From contig NHZP01000058.1 in assembly GCA_003313425.1 (NCBI GenBank), positions 62,001-126,000 of the forward strand: a stretch of DNA of 64,000 bases. Reading direction: 5' to 3'. The translations under genes and the position numbers were made by a program. Below, piece after piece: positions 11,938-22,883 of the stretch; position 1 is the first letter of the stretch; every line of letters begins with the position of its first letter. Below the pieces are notes generated by a model. It was not told where the DNA came from, did no database searches, and was given only the letters and a program-made list of their open reading frames with translations. The DNA comes from Pseudopyrenochaeta lycopersici. Lineage: Eukaryota; Ascomycota; Dothideomycetes; Pleosporales; Pseudopyrenochaetaceae.

Positions 11938-14900
11938 GAGGAAGCTAAAGACTATTATAAGCGCGTAGAGGTAGCTTAAACCTTATATACTATACGTAAG
12001 AGACTATAGAAACTAGTACTAGACTACCTAATAAACCTATATAATAAATAATATAGTATTATCTACTAGTCTTTCTGTACTATAGACTTATATATAATAT
12101 ACTATTTAAGTAAAATAAAATAAGAATACTTCTCTTATTTATTTTACTAGTATAAATACTAATAGTATGACTATCCTAAAGTTAAATATAATAACTACCT
12201 ATAAGATAACAGGACTATCCTTTACTTCTTAGGAAATATTAACTTTATAGCTACTATAGTAATATAGCTAGTCTTTAATAGAGAGTATTATTAGTAGTAA
12301 TAGTAAATATGCCTTAACTCTAACTACTTTAAGTATAAAAATATTAAGATACTAAATAGGTATTAAGAAGAATCTTTTTTAGAATCGCGCCTACTAATAA
12401 GTAAGAATTATAAACTTTATACGTAATAGGCGTATAAAGACTCTTTAAGCTAAATATAAAGCTTAATAGAAGCTAGATAAAGGTACTAGTAGATTCTAGA
12501 GTATAATAGAGCTATGTTTCTACGGAAGTAATAAAATAAGCTATCCTTATCCTATTATTAAAAATAGTACTATATCTATTAATAGTAGCTAATAGATAAC
12601 TAATACTATTAGAGTCTATAATTACTTATAAAGTATAGAATATATAACTTATTATTTAGAACTATAAGGAAATAATTAACTTAGACGTCTTTAGACTATT
12701 ATAATATAATATAATACGAGAACTCTTATAGTTAAGAGAATATAGTCTTAAAATAAATTAGAAAAAGAAGAAGTTCTTATTTAAATACTATAGAATAAAT
12801 ATAACTATAAGTAAACCTATATTATAGCTAAGTACTTAAGTAGATAAAAAGATAATAATAAGGATTCTTACTTTAAATAGGGATAACCTTAAGATACAAG
12901 GGTCTAACTTAGTAGGTACTAATAGGAGGCCCTTAGACTAATAAGCTAAAGTTAAGGAGTAAAGTATAACTCTAGTAATTCCTTATAAGTATAAAAAATA
13001 TAAGTTACTTTTTTAAGAAGAGATAAGTTTAAAAGTATTACCTAAATATTAACTCTAGGATTATAAGATAATTCTTTAAGAAAGAAAGTAACTAACTTTT
13101 AGCTTAATTTATAGTTTATTAGAAAAAGAACTTAAAACCCTACGTAAATATATTAAAATAAATTTACAGAAAAGATTTATCTAAGAATTATAATTACTAG
13201 TAGGATACCTTATATTATTTATACTAAAAAAGAATAGAAAGCTAAGATTATACGTTAACTACTAGAAACTTAATAATATTATAATAAAGAACTAATACTT
13301 TTTACTAAATATAGTAGAATTATAGGATTAACTAGCCTTTATAAAAGTCTTTATAGTATTAAACTTAAGAAGAGTATATAACTTTATTTATATAAAAGAA
13401 GGTAAAGAATAGATGACTACGTTTAGAATACGCTATAGCTACTATAAATATATAATAATACCTTTTAGTCTTACTAACGTACTAGCTATATACTAGGCAC
13501 TTATTAATAACGTGTTAAGAGAATACCTAGATATATTTATTATTATATATCTTAATAACATCCTTATATACTCTAATAATATATAAGAATATATTAAGCA
13601 CATTAAAATAGTCTTTACTTATCTAGGAAGATTTAGTTTACTACTTAAACTTAAGAAATATAAGTTCTATAAAGAAGAAGTTAAATTTTTAAGATATATA
13701 GTAAGTGTATATAGAGTAAAGATAAGTAAATAAAAAATAAGAGTAGTAAAAGAATAGCCTAAACCTAAAATAGTTAAAGATATATAATTATTTATAGAAT
13801 TTATTAACTTTAACTAATAGTTTATTAAGGACTTCTTTAAGAAATCTATCCTACTTACTAAGCTTATAAGAAAAGAGATAAAATAGGACTAGAGAAATAA
13901 ATAAAGGAAAGTATTTTAGATACTTAAAGAAGCCTATATTATACTACTAGTATTAATTATATTCTAAATAGGAGAACTCTTATAGTTTAAAACAGATGCC
14001 TTAGACCTTATACTAGGTGTAATAGTAAAATAAGAATATAATAGGAAATACTACCTAATTACCTACTACTCTAGGAAATTTATAGACTCTAAGGAACGCT
14101 ATAATGTATATAATAAAGAGCTTATAGTAGTTATTAACGCCCTTAACTATTAGTAGATCTACGCAGAAAGCTGCTTAGATCTTATAATATTTATAGATTA
14201 TAAGAACTTAGTTAACTTTACTACTACTAAGACCTTAAACTATAGATAGGTTAGATAGGCTAAAATATTAGAATAATATAAGTTTAAGATTATATACACG
14301 CTAGGAAAGGATAATAGTAGAGCTAATACTCTTAGCTGCAGATTAGACATCGCAGGAATAAAAGTAATAATAAATAATGCTATCCTTTAAGTAAACTAGG
14401 ATAGAAGCTTAGGACCTAATAAGTTATTAAATAATACTATAATAATTACGTCTAAAGTACCTAAAGAATTATAAGAAGTAATTATCTAATAACACTATAA
14501 TAACCTAGTATATAGTTACCCTAGAATTAAAAGAATAATAGAACTTATATAGTAATACTATAGCTTTAAGAATATAAAAACTAAGGTTAAATAGTTTATT
14601 AAAAAATACGCAGGCTATTATAAGAATAAATATAGTACTTACGTACTATATAGAGAAAGATTAGCTATAGAGCTACCTAATAAACTTTAGGCAGATATTT
14701 CTATAGACTTTATAATAGGGTTACTACTATCTAAAGATCCCGCGATAGGAATTAAGTATAACGCTATCTTTAATATAGTTTATAGATTTATAAAAGTAGT
14801 AGAAATAATACTGTTTAGAAATAACTATAACATAGAATAACTAGCGTTTATTATCTTAGACAGACTAATATAATATTATAGTATACCTAAGTCTATTATA

Positions 14901-15775
14901 AGTAATAGAGATAAGCTCTTTATATCTAACTTCTAGTCTACCCTAATAGCTACAATAGGAATAAAAAGAAAATTATTAATAGCCTATTACCTATAAATAG
15001 ATAAATAGATAGAAAGAATAAACAGAATAATAAAAACCTACCTAAGAATTTACAGTAATTAATAATAAAATAATTAGGTTTTATTATTACTAATAGCACA
15101 ACTAGCCTATAATAATAAATTATTAGAATTAACTAGAAAGATACTGTTCTTTACTAACTATAGGAGACACCCTAATCTCTTTATAAAGTTATATCTTAGT
15201 AGAAAAGCTAAAGTAGCTATAAGAATAGCTAAAGAAATAAAGAAAATATATAAGTAACTCTAAAAAAACCTTAAGAAAGTATAATATAATAGTATTTTCT
15301 ACTAGAATAAGAAAAGAAAAATAGCACTTTAGCTAAAAAAGGGGGATAAAGTATACTTACTTATAAAAAATCTACGTAATAAGTAACTAAGTAAGAGACT
15401 TAATTATATTAAAGTTAGACTATTTTTAGTTAAAGAATAAAACAGACTTATAAATTATATACTTAAGCTACTACTAGATATAAAGATCTACCCTTACTTC
15501 TATATCTCTAAGTTAGAACTAGCTAACTTTATAATACTATTATAGAAAATAATCTAGTATAAATTAGAAGAGGAAAACGAGTTTAAAGTTAAGAAAATCT
15601 AGGGATACTAATAGAATAGAAGAGTTAATAACCTAGAACTAAGCTTTAGTTACCTAGTTAAATAGAAAGGGTACCTAAGCGTAGAAAGTACGTAGGAACT
15701 ACTAGAAAACCTAAGAAACTACTAAGAAAAAATTAGAGAATATTAGGAAAGGGAGGAAAAGAAGAAGAAAAAATA
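11938..15775 (+). pseudogene. GypB pol (protease, RT, RNase H, integrase, chromodomain), RIP-degraded
   Basis: Continuation of the GypB polyprotein after the GypA insertion. RT is readable around 13150-13750 (LRLYVNYQKLNN, then KEGKE-MTTFRIRYSYYKY, then IIYLNNILIYS, the decayed YxDD-containing block). RNase H follows near 13980-14330, ending in IIYTLGKDNSRANTLS. Integrase occupies about 14500-15500, and a chromodomain is clear at about 15588-15750 (YLVK-KGYLSVEST with Trp codons turned to stops). More than a hundred stops; no function expected. Confidence 0.8.
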
Positions 15776-15859
15776 AATAAACCTTAAGAAATATTAAGAG
15801 CTAGAAGGAACTGTTAAGTCTACTACTAGTAGCCTATCGCTAACTAGAGCCTCCTAGTA

Positions 15860-16400
15860 CTTAATAGGAAAGCCTTTAAACGTACCCTAGGTGCTAGGTA
15901 ATAAACTAAACCTAAGGGCGTTAGAAGCGTTTTTAGGCAGTAAGGCCTCCGCTGCTTCTTACTCCTTAATATCCTGCTCTTCTACGGCTATTACCTCCTC
16001 TGCGCGCTAATTAAGTCTATTTATTATTATAACTGCTCCTCGCGAGCCTAAGCAACGCGCAGCTCTTCTAGAGCTTTCTTATGCGCCTTTATTATAACCT
16101 CTTACATGTTCCTAGATTCTTTTATTTACTCCTAAAGCTTTAATTTTTAATCTACTAATTATTTAAACTTAGACTTTATAACTTGCACGTTATAATATTA
16201 CCCTTAGCGTAGACACTTGCTATATTTTCTAGAATAAACATAGACCTTACACACCTAGTTATACTTTACGCATATTACGTACTTTTAAACTATAGCTTCC
16301 CTAAAGGAGTTAATAAAATTACAGAGATATTAGTAATAAATAGTGCTAGACACTTATAGATATTTAGGTATAGCGAGACATAATATAGTAAGAAGTAAGA
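15860..16400 (-). pseudogene. Antisense cysteine-motif/coiled-coil ORF in GypB variant b
   Basis: Minus-strand frame downstream of the pol chromodomain. It reads CVKYNQVCKVYVYSRKYSKC, then LRQG, a decayed multi-cysteine (zinc-cluster-like) motif. A Lys/Glu/Gln-rich stretch with coiled-coil character follows (KAHKKALEELRVA-AREEQL). Stops are TAG/TAA at expected Gln or Trp positions. The layout resembles the antisense ORF of the other GypB copy (53880-54400), though the sequences differ. Function unknown. Confidence 0.5.
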
Positions 16401-16456
16401 AACACTCGCGTTATATAATAAGCACTAAGAATAGCGCTAGGATAGAAAGGGGATAG

Positions 16457-16847
16457 TGTTATAATCCTGCTAGGACCCTGTCCTAGTAGCCCTAACTAGA
16501 CCTTACTAGTATTAGACTAACAACTAAGGTTACGTAATATGCTTAGTTAATTAGTCTGATTAGTAATACTAAGCACACTAAGTACACTAAGTAACATGTA
16601 TAACTTCTATATATATAGATTACTATAATAAACCCCTATAGCTTATTATATTTAACTTAATATTATACTCTATAGTATAGTAATAGTAATACTAATTATT
16701 CTTAAACTATTAGTACTCTTTACAGAAGCGCCCTCTTACTGTCTTAAGTATTAAACCCCCCTTCTATCTAGTCCCTTACTCTATCCTAGAGAACTAACTT
16801 TGCATCTTATTAGTTATCCTTACTAATAGCTTTTAAGATTCTTTACA
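16457..16847 (+). repeat. GypB-family LTR, variant b
   Basis: 391 bp, starting TGTTATAATCC and ending CTTTACA. From the TATATATAGATTA stretch to the end it matches the 918-1349 LTR, but its first about 150 bp (U3) is unrelated. It is preceded by the purine-rich GGGGATAG. The bases on either side (GATAG / TGCCT) are not a duplication, so it is not a simple solo LTR insertion. Confidence 0.75.
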
Positions 16848-17185
16848 TGCCTATACTAACCGCTCGTCCTTATTAATAGCCTTCTCTACTACTTTATCTT
16901 ATTAGTCTAAGTCTACTAATTTCTTATTAATCTTTAAGAAATCTAGTACTAGAACGTTAATAAGTATATATTCTACTTACCCTTTAACTCCCTTATAATT
17001 CCTATATTTCGCGGATAAAAAGGATATATAATAACTTAAGTTATTTTCTATATGCTGCTTATAGGACACTATTATATCCTAACCTTTATTATTTATTTAA
17101 TCTCTATATTTTTAGTAATAATAGGTAGCCTAGGAGGATATTAGATTAACTTATATAAATATAAGTTATTAGAGGAGAGGGATAG
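16848..17185 (+). mobile_element. GypB variant a 3'-end fragment
   Basis: This is the reverse complement of about 53772-54110 in the other GypB copy. It holds part of the antisense ORF (on the minus strand) and the polypurine-like GAGGAGAGGGATAG just before the LTR. It starts abruptly in mid-ORF at 16848. Confidence 0.7.
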
Positions 17186-17616
17186 TATTATAATCTAGAA
17201 TATACTAAGAGATAACTACCTTAAGAAGCCCTGCAGCCTAGTACGTACGCTATATATAAGGCTATACCTAGAAAGAAATACGTAACTTATTATAAGTCTT
17301 ATAGTCTTAGGAATCTTATACGCTAATATTAGTTTCTATATAAGACTCTATAAGAATAGTATAGTCTTATAAAACTCCTTATATATATAGATTATAGTAA
17401 TAAACTCTTATAGCTTATTATATTTAACTTAATATTATACTCTATAGTATAGTAATAGTAATACTAATTATTCTTAACCCTTAATACTCTTTATAGAAGT
17501 ACCCTCTTACTATCTTAGTATTAAACCCCCTTTATATAGTCTCTTACTCTATCCTAGAGACCTAACCTTATAATCTTATTAGTTATCTTTACTAATAGCT
17601 TTTAAGATTCTTTACA
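17186..17616 (+). repeat. GypB 3' LTR
   Basis: 431 bp with the same U3 type as 918-1349; ends TTTACA, followed by duplication AAAAT at 17617-17621. Confidence 0.85.
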
Positions 17617-18448
17617 AAAATAAGGTCTTAAACGTCTAGATCTATACTAGATAGAAGAGCAGGCCTAGCTTCCTCTTAAACCTTAGTTTTCTTTTACTTA
17701 TTAACTACATCTTTTAGCTACTTAGCTATTAATATTTTCTTTTCTTCATCTAGGATCTAGTATATAAGCTTAGTCTCTCTTTCTATATAGCTAGGGGATA
17801 TCTATTTTATCCCCTCTCTTTCGTAGTATACGCGCTTAAGATACGTATAAATCTTCTTAATATTAAAACTCTCTAGCTTATCTAGAATTAGCCCTTTATA
17901 TATATAGATAAAGATTATATCTTAGTCTTCTCTTAGAAGGCCTCTAGTAAAGAAGAAGCTAGCCTCTATCTTATACAGCTAGCCTATCTTAATATAAGCG
18001 TTACTATACGCCGCGAAGTTAGTTAAATACTTAGATAGTTCTAGGAATTTTCTTAACGTTTTAGAAATATAGGTCTCTAGGAATACTCGCGTTCCTATAT
18101 ATTAAGCTATATCTTAATTATACTAATACTCTTTTATTACTTCTTAAAGCTTCTTCTAGTCTATTACTCTATATAGCCTTATTTTCTTAATAAAGCTTCT
18201 ATATATAGTATTACAGAAATTTAGAAAGATTCCTATCTTTTAATAGTTATTATAGCTGCTATTATCTACTTAGTAATTAAAGTTATCTAAGAACTTAGTA
18301 ACGTCTTTTCCTATAAATTAAAAGTCTTTCCTTACTAGCCTTATAGGTATAAGTACTTTACTAGTATCTATAGTATGTTCTTTAATAGCCTTAATAGTAG
18401 GCGTAAGATCTAATCTAAATAACAGCGAATCTAGTATTAATTTAGCTA
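17617..18448 (-). mobile_element. GypE minus-strand fragment, gag part
   Basis: Reverse complement of about 56430-57260 of the plus-strand GypE, joining the piece at 1-917 (AAAAT duplication) and the piece starting at 20469. It encodes the N-terminal gag part on the minus strand, interrupted by stops. The TA at 18447-18448 is the duplicated target of Fot-1. Confidence 0.8.
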
Positions 18449-18569
18449 ACGTGTCGCACAAGCGAGCGCCGCGCACAAGCGAGCGCCGCACCCCACCAAG
18501 TTTGAGCACCTCTACCAGCGTACAGCTCAACCATAAATTCAAGTAATCTATAGATATTAATATGCAAGC

Positions 18570-18848
18570 TTAAGTAGCACCTATAGTATCGTTTTTACAC
18601 GTGCGCGAGTTATGCCCAGTCTCTCTGCACCTTTTACAGCGCGATAGAGCCCGGCTGCTAAGGCCTGATTGCCCCCTACTTTGACGCATTTCACGCCTAA
18701 TCTGTTGATCAGCCTCTTGTTGAGTAGCTATATCCTCTCCAACTCCCTTTATTAAGACTCCTCCCTTCTGAATCCACTTTCTCTTGCGCTGCTTTCGCCG
18801 AGTTACTGCCTCATTAGCCTTCTCAAGGCTATCAATCCTACCCTCCAT
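18570..18848 (-). pseudogene. C-terminal zinc-knuckle part of the Fot-1 transposase
   Basis: 92-codon frame in line with the 490-residue transposase ORF upstream and separated from it by a single TAG (18891-18893) and a short open stretch (FTKGAIVGAYRAKL). It holds a Lys/Arg-rich segment (KANEAVTRRKQRKRKW) and a CCHC knuckle near its end (CKRCRETGHNSRTC). Fot transposases often end this way, so this is most likely the tail of one protein of about 600 residues, cut off by a CAG-to-TAG change. The Met that opens it is probably not a natural start. Confidence 0.75.
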
Positions 18849-18890
18849 CAGCTTAGCTCGATATGCCCCTACTATAGCCCCCTTTGTAAA

Positions 18891-20363
18891 CTAATTAAGC
18901 GCCTCAATAATTGGGGCTGGCGATGAGCTCTTATGCCGTCGAACGCGATCGCTAATTAGAGTCGATTGAGCCTCAAACTCACGTGGGTTCCTTGGTGTTT
19001 GCGGCTCCCATAGAGCTCCTTGCTGAGCTCCTTGCTGAGCTCCTTGCTGAGCTCCTTGCTGAGCTCCTTGCTCAGTTCCTAGCTGAGCTCCTAGTTGAGC
19101 TCCTAACTGAGCTCCTAACTGAGCTCCTAGCTGAGCTCCTAGCTGAGCTCCTAGCTGAGCTCCTAGCTGAGCTCCTTCCTGAGCTCCTAACTGAGCTGGT
19201 GGTGATGGCGTACGCAGCTGGACATCTAGCCTTGACAAGACAACGTCTGGCTGGAGAGGAACAAGGCCTGCTCCTCGAAATGCTGAGCGTATATTAACTG
19301 CAGTGAAAGCTTGATCAAATGCTGCTTTAAAGGCAGGCAGAAATTCAAGCTTAGTAATGTGGTTGATGTGGGCCTTGATCAAGCTCTCTATCTGGCGGCT
19401 GTACGCCTTCTTAAGAGGAGAGAAGCAGCCAACGTCAAGAGGCTGCAGCAGATGAGATGAGTGAGGTGGCATGCAGAGGGTATAGATGTTGCTCTCTCTG
19501 CAGATCTCTTGAAATTCAAGAGAGTGATGGCTCTCATGGCCATCAAGGATAAGCAGCCGACGCGCGCCTACTACCCTTGTCTTTGTATGAGCATCAAAGT
19601 GCTTTAGCCATGCTACTCCAAGCTGATTAGTTGTCCAGCCGTTGTCACTGACTGAGATAGCCCAGTCGCGTGGGATAGCTTCTTCCTGGTACCAGGCACG
19701 ATGGTGATGCTGGCCAGCAAAGATTAGGAAGGGTGGGATTGCCCAGCCAGCAGCGTTGATGCCTTGAATCAACGTTACCCACTCACGGTTGCCTGGCTGG
19801 ATGGCCTTTGGCCGCCCTCTCCTCTCTGACCCAGTCACGACTAGCTGAGTCGTTATCTTGCCCATCATAAAGCCAGCTTCGTCAAAGTTAAATGTATCCT
19901 CATCTAGTATGCCGTACTTTGCCTTTGTCTCCTCTACTCGCTTGAACCAGCTATTAACTAACTTTGGATCCTCACATAGAGCTCTCTGCCTGTCGTACGC
20001 TCGGGTAAAACGCGTCGTCAGACTGTCTGTACGCTTGACAAAGTTAGATGGCCAATTTATGCCAACCTGACCTCCACCACGCGTTGATAGCAGCTCATTA
20101 GCCATATCACGGATAGCTGCGTACGTAGGCGGAAATCCACGTTGATCTAGATCAAGTATATAATCAACTATCACCTCCTCTTCTAGCTGGGTAAGCTTCC
20201 TTGAGTTGGGCTGGCAATCGCGTCGAGCAGTAGTCCCAGCGCGTCGGCGACGGATTGTTCTTTCAGACACGTTAAAGATTGCTGCAGCAGGCCGGTTGCC
20301 ACTAATTTGATGCGCATGAATAGCTGAGATAGCAAGCTGGATATCTGCTTCGTTTGAAGGCAT
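18891..20363 (-). CDS. Fot/pogo-type DDE transposase (490 aa, probably truncated by one stop)
   Basis: Cut-and-paste transposase acting on the Fot-1 inverted repeats. N-terminal residues about 1-110 hold helix-turn-helix DNA-binding segments (a psq/CENP-B-like fold: [20 protein letters not shown], then [12 protein letters not shown]). The catalytic DDE domain follows: first Asp in [11 protein letters not shown] (about 160), second in [12 protein letters not shown] (about 275), third in [18 protein letters not shown] (about 310). Near residues 395-440 is a low-complexity GAQL/GAQQ array coded by a 12-bp repeat. It opens at ATG 20363, about 100 bp inside the right end, and stops at TAG 18891; the frame continues in the zinc-knuckle tail. 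Catalytic residues are intact, so activity is possible if the tail is dispensable. Confidence 0.92.
   Translation of the reverse strand: MPSNEADIQLAISAIHAHQISGNRPAAAIFNVSERTIRRRRAGTTARRDCQPNSRKLTQLEEEVIVDYILDLDQRGFPPTYAAIRDMANELLSTRGGGQVGINWPSNFVKRTDSLTTRFTRAYDRQRALCEDPKLVNSWFKRVEETKAKYGILDEDTFNFDEAGFMMGKITTQLVVTGSERRGRPKAIQPGNREWVTLIQGINAAGWAIPPFLIFAGQHHHRAWYQEEAIPRDWAISVSDNGWTTNQLGVAWLKHFDAHTKTRVVGARRLLILDGHESHHSLEFQEICRESNIYTLCMPPHSSHLLQPLDVGCFSPLKKAYSRQIESLIKAHINHITKLEFLPAFKAAFDQAFTAVNIRSAFRGAGLVPLQPDVVLSRLDVQLRTPSPPAQLGAQEGAQLGAQLGAQLGAQLGAQLGAQLGAQLGAQLGTEQGAQQGAQQGAQQGAQQGALWEPQTPRNPREFEAQSTLISDRVRRHKSSSPAPIIEALN
19015..19197 (-). repeat. 12-bp in-frame minisatellite in the Fot-1 transposase
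   Basis: About 15 tandem units of the type GAGCTCCTTGCT / GAGCTCCTAGCT, coding GAQQ/GAQL repeats on the minus strand. The related copy at 62750-62820 has only about six units before it is cut off. Confidence 0.9.
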
Positions 20364-20468
20364 TTGAAGAGCGTGGTGTTGAGCTATTGTACGTTGAGAT
20401 GAGAGAGGTGCTCAAACTTGGTGGGGTGCGGCGCTCGCTTGTGCGCGGCGCTCGCTTGTGGGACACGT

Positions 20469-21418
20469 TATAAGGATACCTAAAGACTAAATCCTAAATA
20501 GGCTGCTACAGCCCTTTAGTATAACTAAATAAGGAGACTATAACTACTAGGTAGTTCCTTACTAACGCTAATAATTAACTAAAATCTAATACTATACTAC
20601 TTCTAAATTATTTCTTAATTATTTATAGTTATTCTTGTTTCTGTTTTCTATTATCTTATTCTTATTCCTCTTTCTTATTTTTCTATTACTAAGTTAGCTT
20701 CTGCTTATCTTATAGGAAGTCTTAATTTATTATAGCAAGATAATAAGGATACAGCCTTAACAGAGCTAGTCCCTGTTAACTCTTAGCTCTAAAAATATAG
20801 AGGGGGTGGCTGTAATAGCGCCATCCCTCTCTAAGGTTCTGAAGGCTGGCCGCAACAGCGCCATCCTTCTTAAAGGTTTGTTAGGGTTAAATAGACACCC
20901 AGCTCTTTCTAGGTAATTCTGTAATCTCTGTATCGCAATGTAGCGCTCTTATATTTATGTTTTTAACGTTAACAGTTTAATACTATATAGGCTCTTTCTG
21001 CTCTTATTAGCTATAGCCTAACTAGAACAGACTGTTATACCCCTTAGGCTTTGCTATTATTTATAGAGTTAATAAGGTAGTTTAGTATAATCCTGTAGTT
21101 CTAGTGTTATAAATAAGAGGTAACGCTAGAATTAAATGTGCGTGAATAACAGGAGCAGCCCTGCCTGTGCAGTCTGCAAGAAACGAAGGTAAGTAAGGAG
21201 CCTAATTAAAAGTAATAAGAAAAATAGTCTGAAATCTTATTGAATTAACGTAGCTAATGTACTAGCTACTTCGCAAAATCTTAGTTTTGAAGTGAATTAT
21301 CGTGGTGTGTGGTGCATGATGTTGAGATCTCTCGCATCTCCAAGTCTTATCACCAAATTTCGCTGACAAAGGAAACCTATCATCACCTGATTGCCTAGGT
21401 ACCCTGTGCAACGGCACA
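20469..21418 (-). mobile_element. GypE 5' end (LTR and leader) of the minus-strand copy
   Basis: Reverse complement of 55417-56430. The element terminus is at 21418, where the minus strand starts TGTGCCGTTGCACAGGG. The 5' LTR lies here, but its inner boundary cannot be fixed because no 3' LTR of GypE is in the window. Two units of a 40-bp tandem repeat sit at about 20808-20882; the other copy has three. Confidence 0.75.
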
Positions 21419-21577
21419 CTATAACTTAGCTATAGGAGAGAATAATACTTATTATCTCTACTCTGCGCAGTTAGCGCAGGTTTTAAGCAGGTTCGTCGTG
21501 TTGCGCGCTAGCCCTCGAAAAGGCCTAGCGCACTCATACTGCAACACTAAGATTTAGATTCATAATACTTCGTTACA
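21419..21577 (-). repeat. GypD LTR fragment
   Basis: 159 bp matching, in reverse, the first part of the GypD LTR at 24739-24969 (minus strand begins TGTAACGAAGTATTATGAATC). GypE inserted into this LTR, so the remainder should lie beyond the left end of the window. Confidence 0.75.
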
Positions 21578-22347
21578 CCAATAGTGTGAAACAGATGTTG
21601 CTATACCCTCTAATGTATTAATTAACTCTACATATACTGTATATTAGGTATAGTAATAGCTAACAGCCCTAGGGACACTTAGCGTACTTAAAGGCAAGGA
21701 TAAGTATTATACTACGTGCTCTGACATTAGAATCCTGGCTAGTCTACTTTAAAGCACTGTGCAAAATCCGTTGTTACAGTAAGATCCGCAGAAATCCGCA
21801 GTTCTAGACTATTAGAACTGTTTAGCGTATAAATTAAGCCTGCTCTAAATTAATAGGTAATTAGCACAGATAGATAAACTAGAATTTATCATGCTGATAT
21901 CTCTTAATAACTTATTTGCACTTTAAATTTTTAGTAATAAAAAAGACTTACACGACTAGGCAAATGGTTGTTTGTATTAGTAAGCTTAGGCTAAGGCCTG
22001 GTTTTAGACTCTTCTTTAGGCGTCTAATATAAGTACCCTCTAGTAACAGCATAGGGTCCCGGTTTTGGTCCCCCCTCCCGCTGCCCCGCAAGCATTTTTA
22101 GCATTCCTAGCACATTCATCTGGCAGGGCACGTACAGTACCTGATTTCGGTCCATGAAGTTATTAGAACTATGTTCTTGTAGATAGCTATGGGACATATG
22201 CTGTGGCTGTCCTGAGGGCTAGAGACGCAAGTTGGCTAGGTAAGTTGATCTTAACGAAGCCTATGCATCGGATATGCTACCTAGGGTAGAAACGCTCCCG
22301 AGTTACATATAAGAATCGTCTGTGCGCACACTCTACCCAATAGATTA
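21578..22347. other. No gene recognised; target flank of Fot-3
   Basis: TA-rich up to about 22030, then about 310 bp of ordinary composition. I see no coding frame, RNA or repeat boundary. Bases 22346-22347 (TA) are the target duplication of Fot-3, so this stretch and 33158 onward were once adjacent. Confidence 0.5.
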
Positions 22348-22883
22348 CCGAGGTTCCCCCCGTAACGCACCACCCCGCGTAACGCACCATCTGAGCAATG
22401 CAACACCAACTTTTCAATGCCACGTAACTCAACCAATATGGGGAAATTTGAGGATGCGCTTGCAGAAATCAACTCCTTAAAGCCTGAAGATAATATTCCT
22501 TATAGGGAAATAGCTAGAAAGCCTGGTGTTGTGCACACAACGCTGATAAGGCGCAGTCAAGGCACATCCACCTCGCGCGAGGTCAAAGCTCAAAACCAAC
22601 AAAATCTCCATCCACACTAGAAAAGGAGCTCATCCTGTACATCATCCAGCTTACTAAGCGAGGCCTACCACCTACTAGGGCTTTAATTCAAAACTTTGCA
22701 TCTTAAATAGCTAAAAAGGACATTAGAAAGCACTAGGTTAATTACTTCCTTAAGCAGCATAACGTCTATCTTATCTCTTAATATGCAGTTAGTATAGATA
22801 ACAACCGCTATAAGGCTAATTCCTTAGCAAAGTATAGCCTCTATTTTAAGCTTTTAGATAATAAGATTAAGTAATATAAGATA

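Larger units (their letters stand above)
918..17616 (+). mobile_element. GypB composite Ty3/Gypsy chromovirus element
   Basis: An LTR retrotransposon bounded by LTRs at 918-1349 and 17186-17616 and flanked by the 5-bp duplication AAAAT (913-917, 17617-17621). Read in order it holds gag, a nested GypA (3086-11932), then pol with reverse transcriptase, RNase H, integrase and chromodomain. An additional LTR at 16457-16847 has a different U3 and is followed by a 338-bp fragment of GypB 3' end. The structure is therefore chimeric or rearranged. All reading frames are destroyed by C-to-T and G-to-A changes. Confidence 0.8.
18449..20468 (-). mobile_element. Fot-1, nearly intact Fot/pogo DNA transposon
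   Basis: 2020-bp element between TA duplications (18447-18448, 20469-20470). Terminal inverted repeats are about 64 bp with one mismatch, starting ACGTGTCGCACAAGCGAG; each holds the submotif CACAAGCGAGCGCCGC twice. It carries a transposase gene on the minus strand. It is far less RIP-mutated than everything around it, so it inserted after the host GypE had decayed. A RIP-mutated, truncated relative lies at 62188-62820. Confidence 0.95.

Noticed and set aside
16457..16847. Simple solo LTR insertion
   Set aside because: There is no target duplication, and the preceding bases are the element's own purine tract; it is the 3' LTR of a variant-b end.
18983..19297. Plus-strand 104-codon Leu/Ala-rich ORF (repeated LLAE)
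   Set aside because: It is the antisense shadow of the 12-bp repeat in the Fot-1 transposase.
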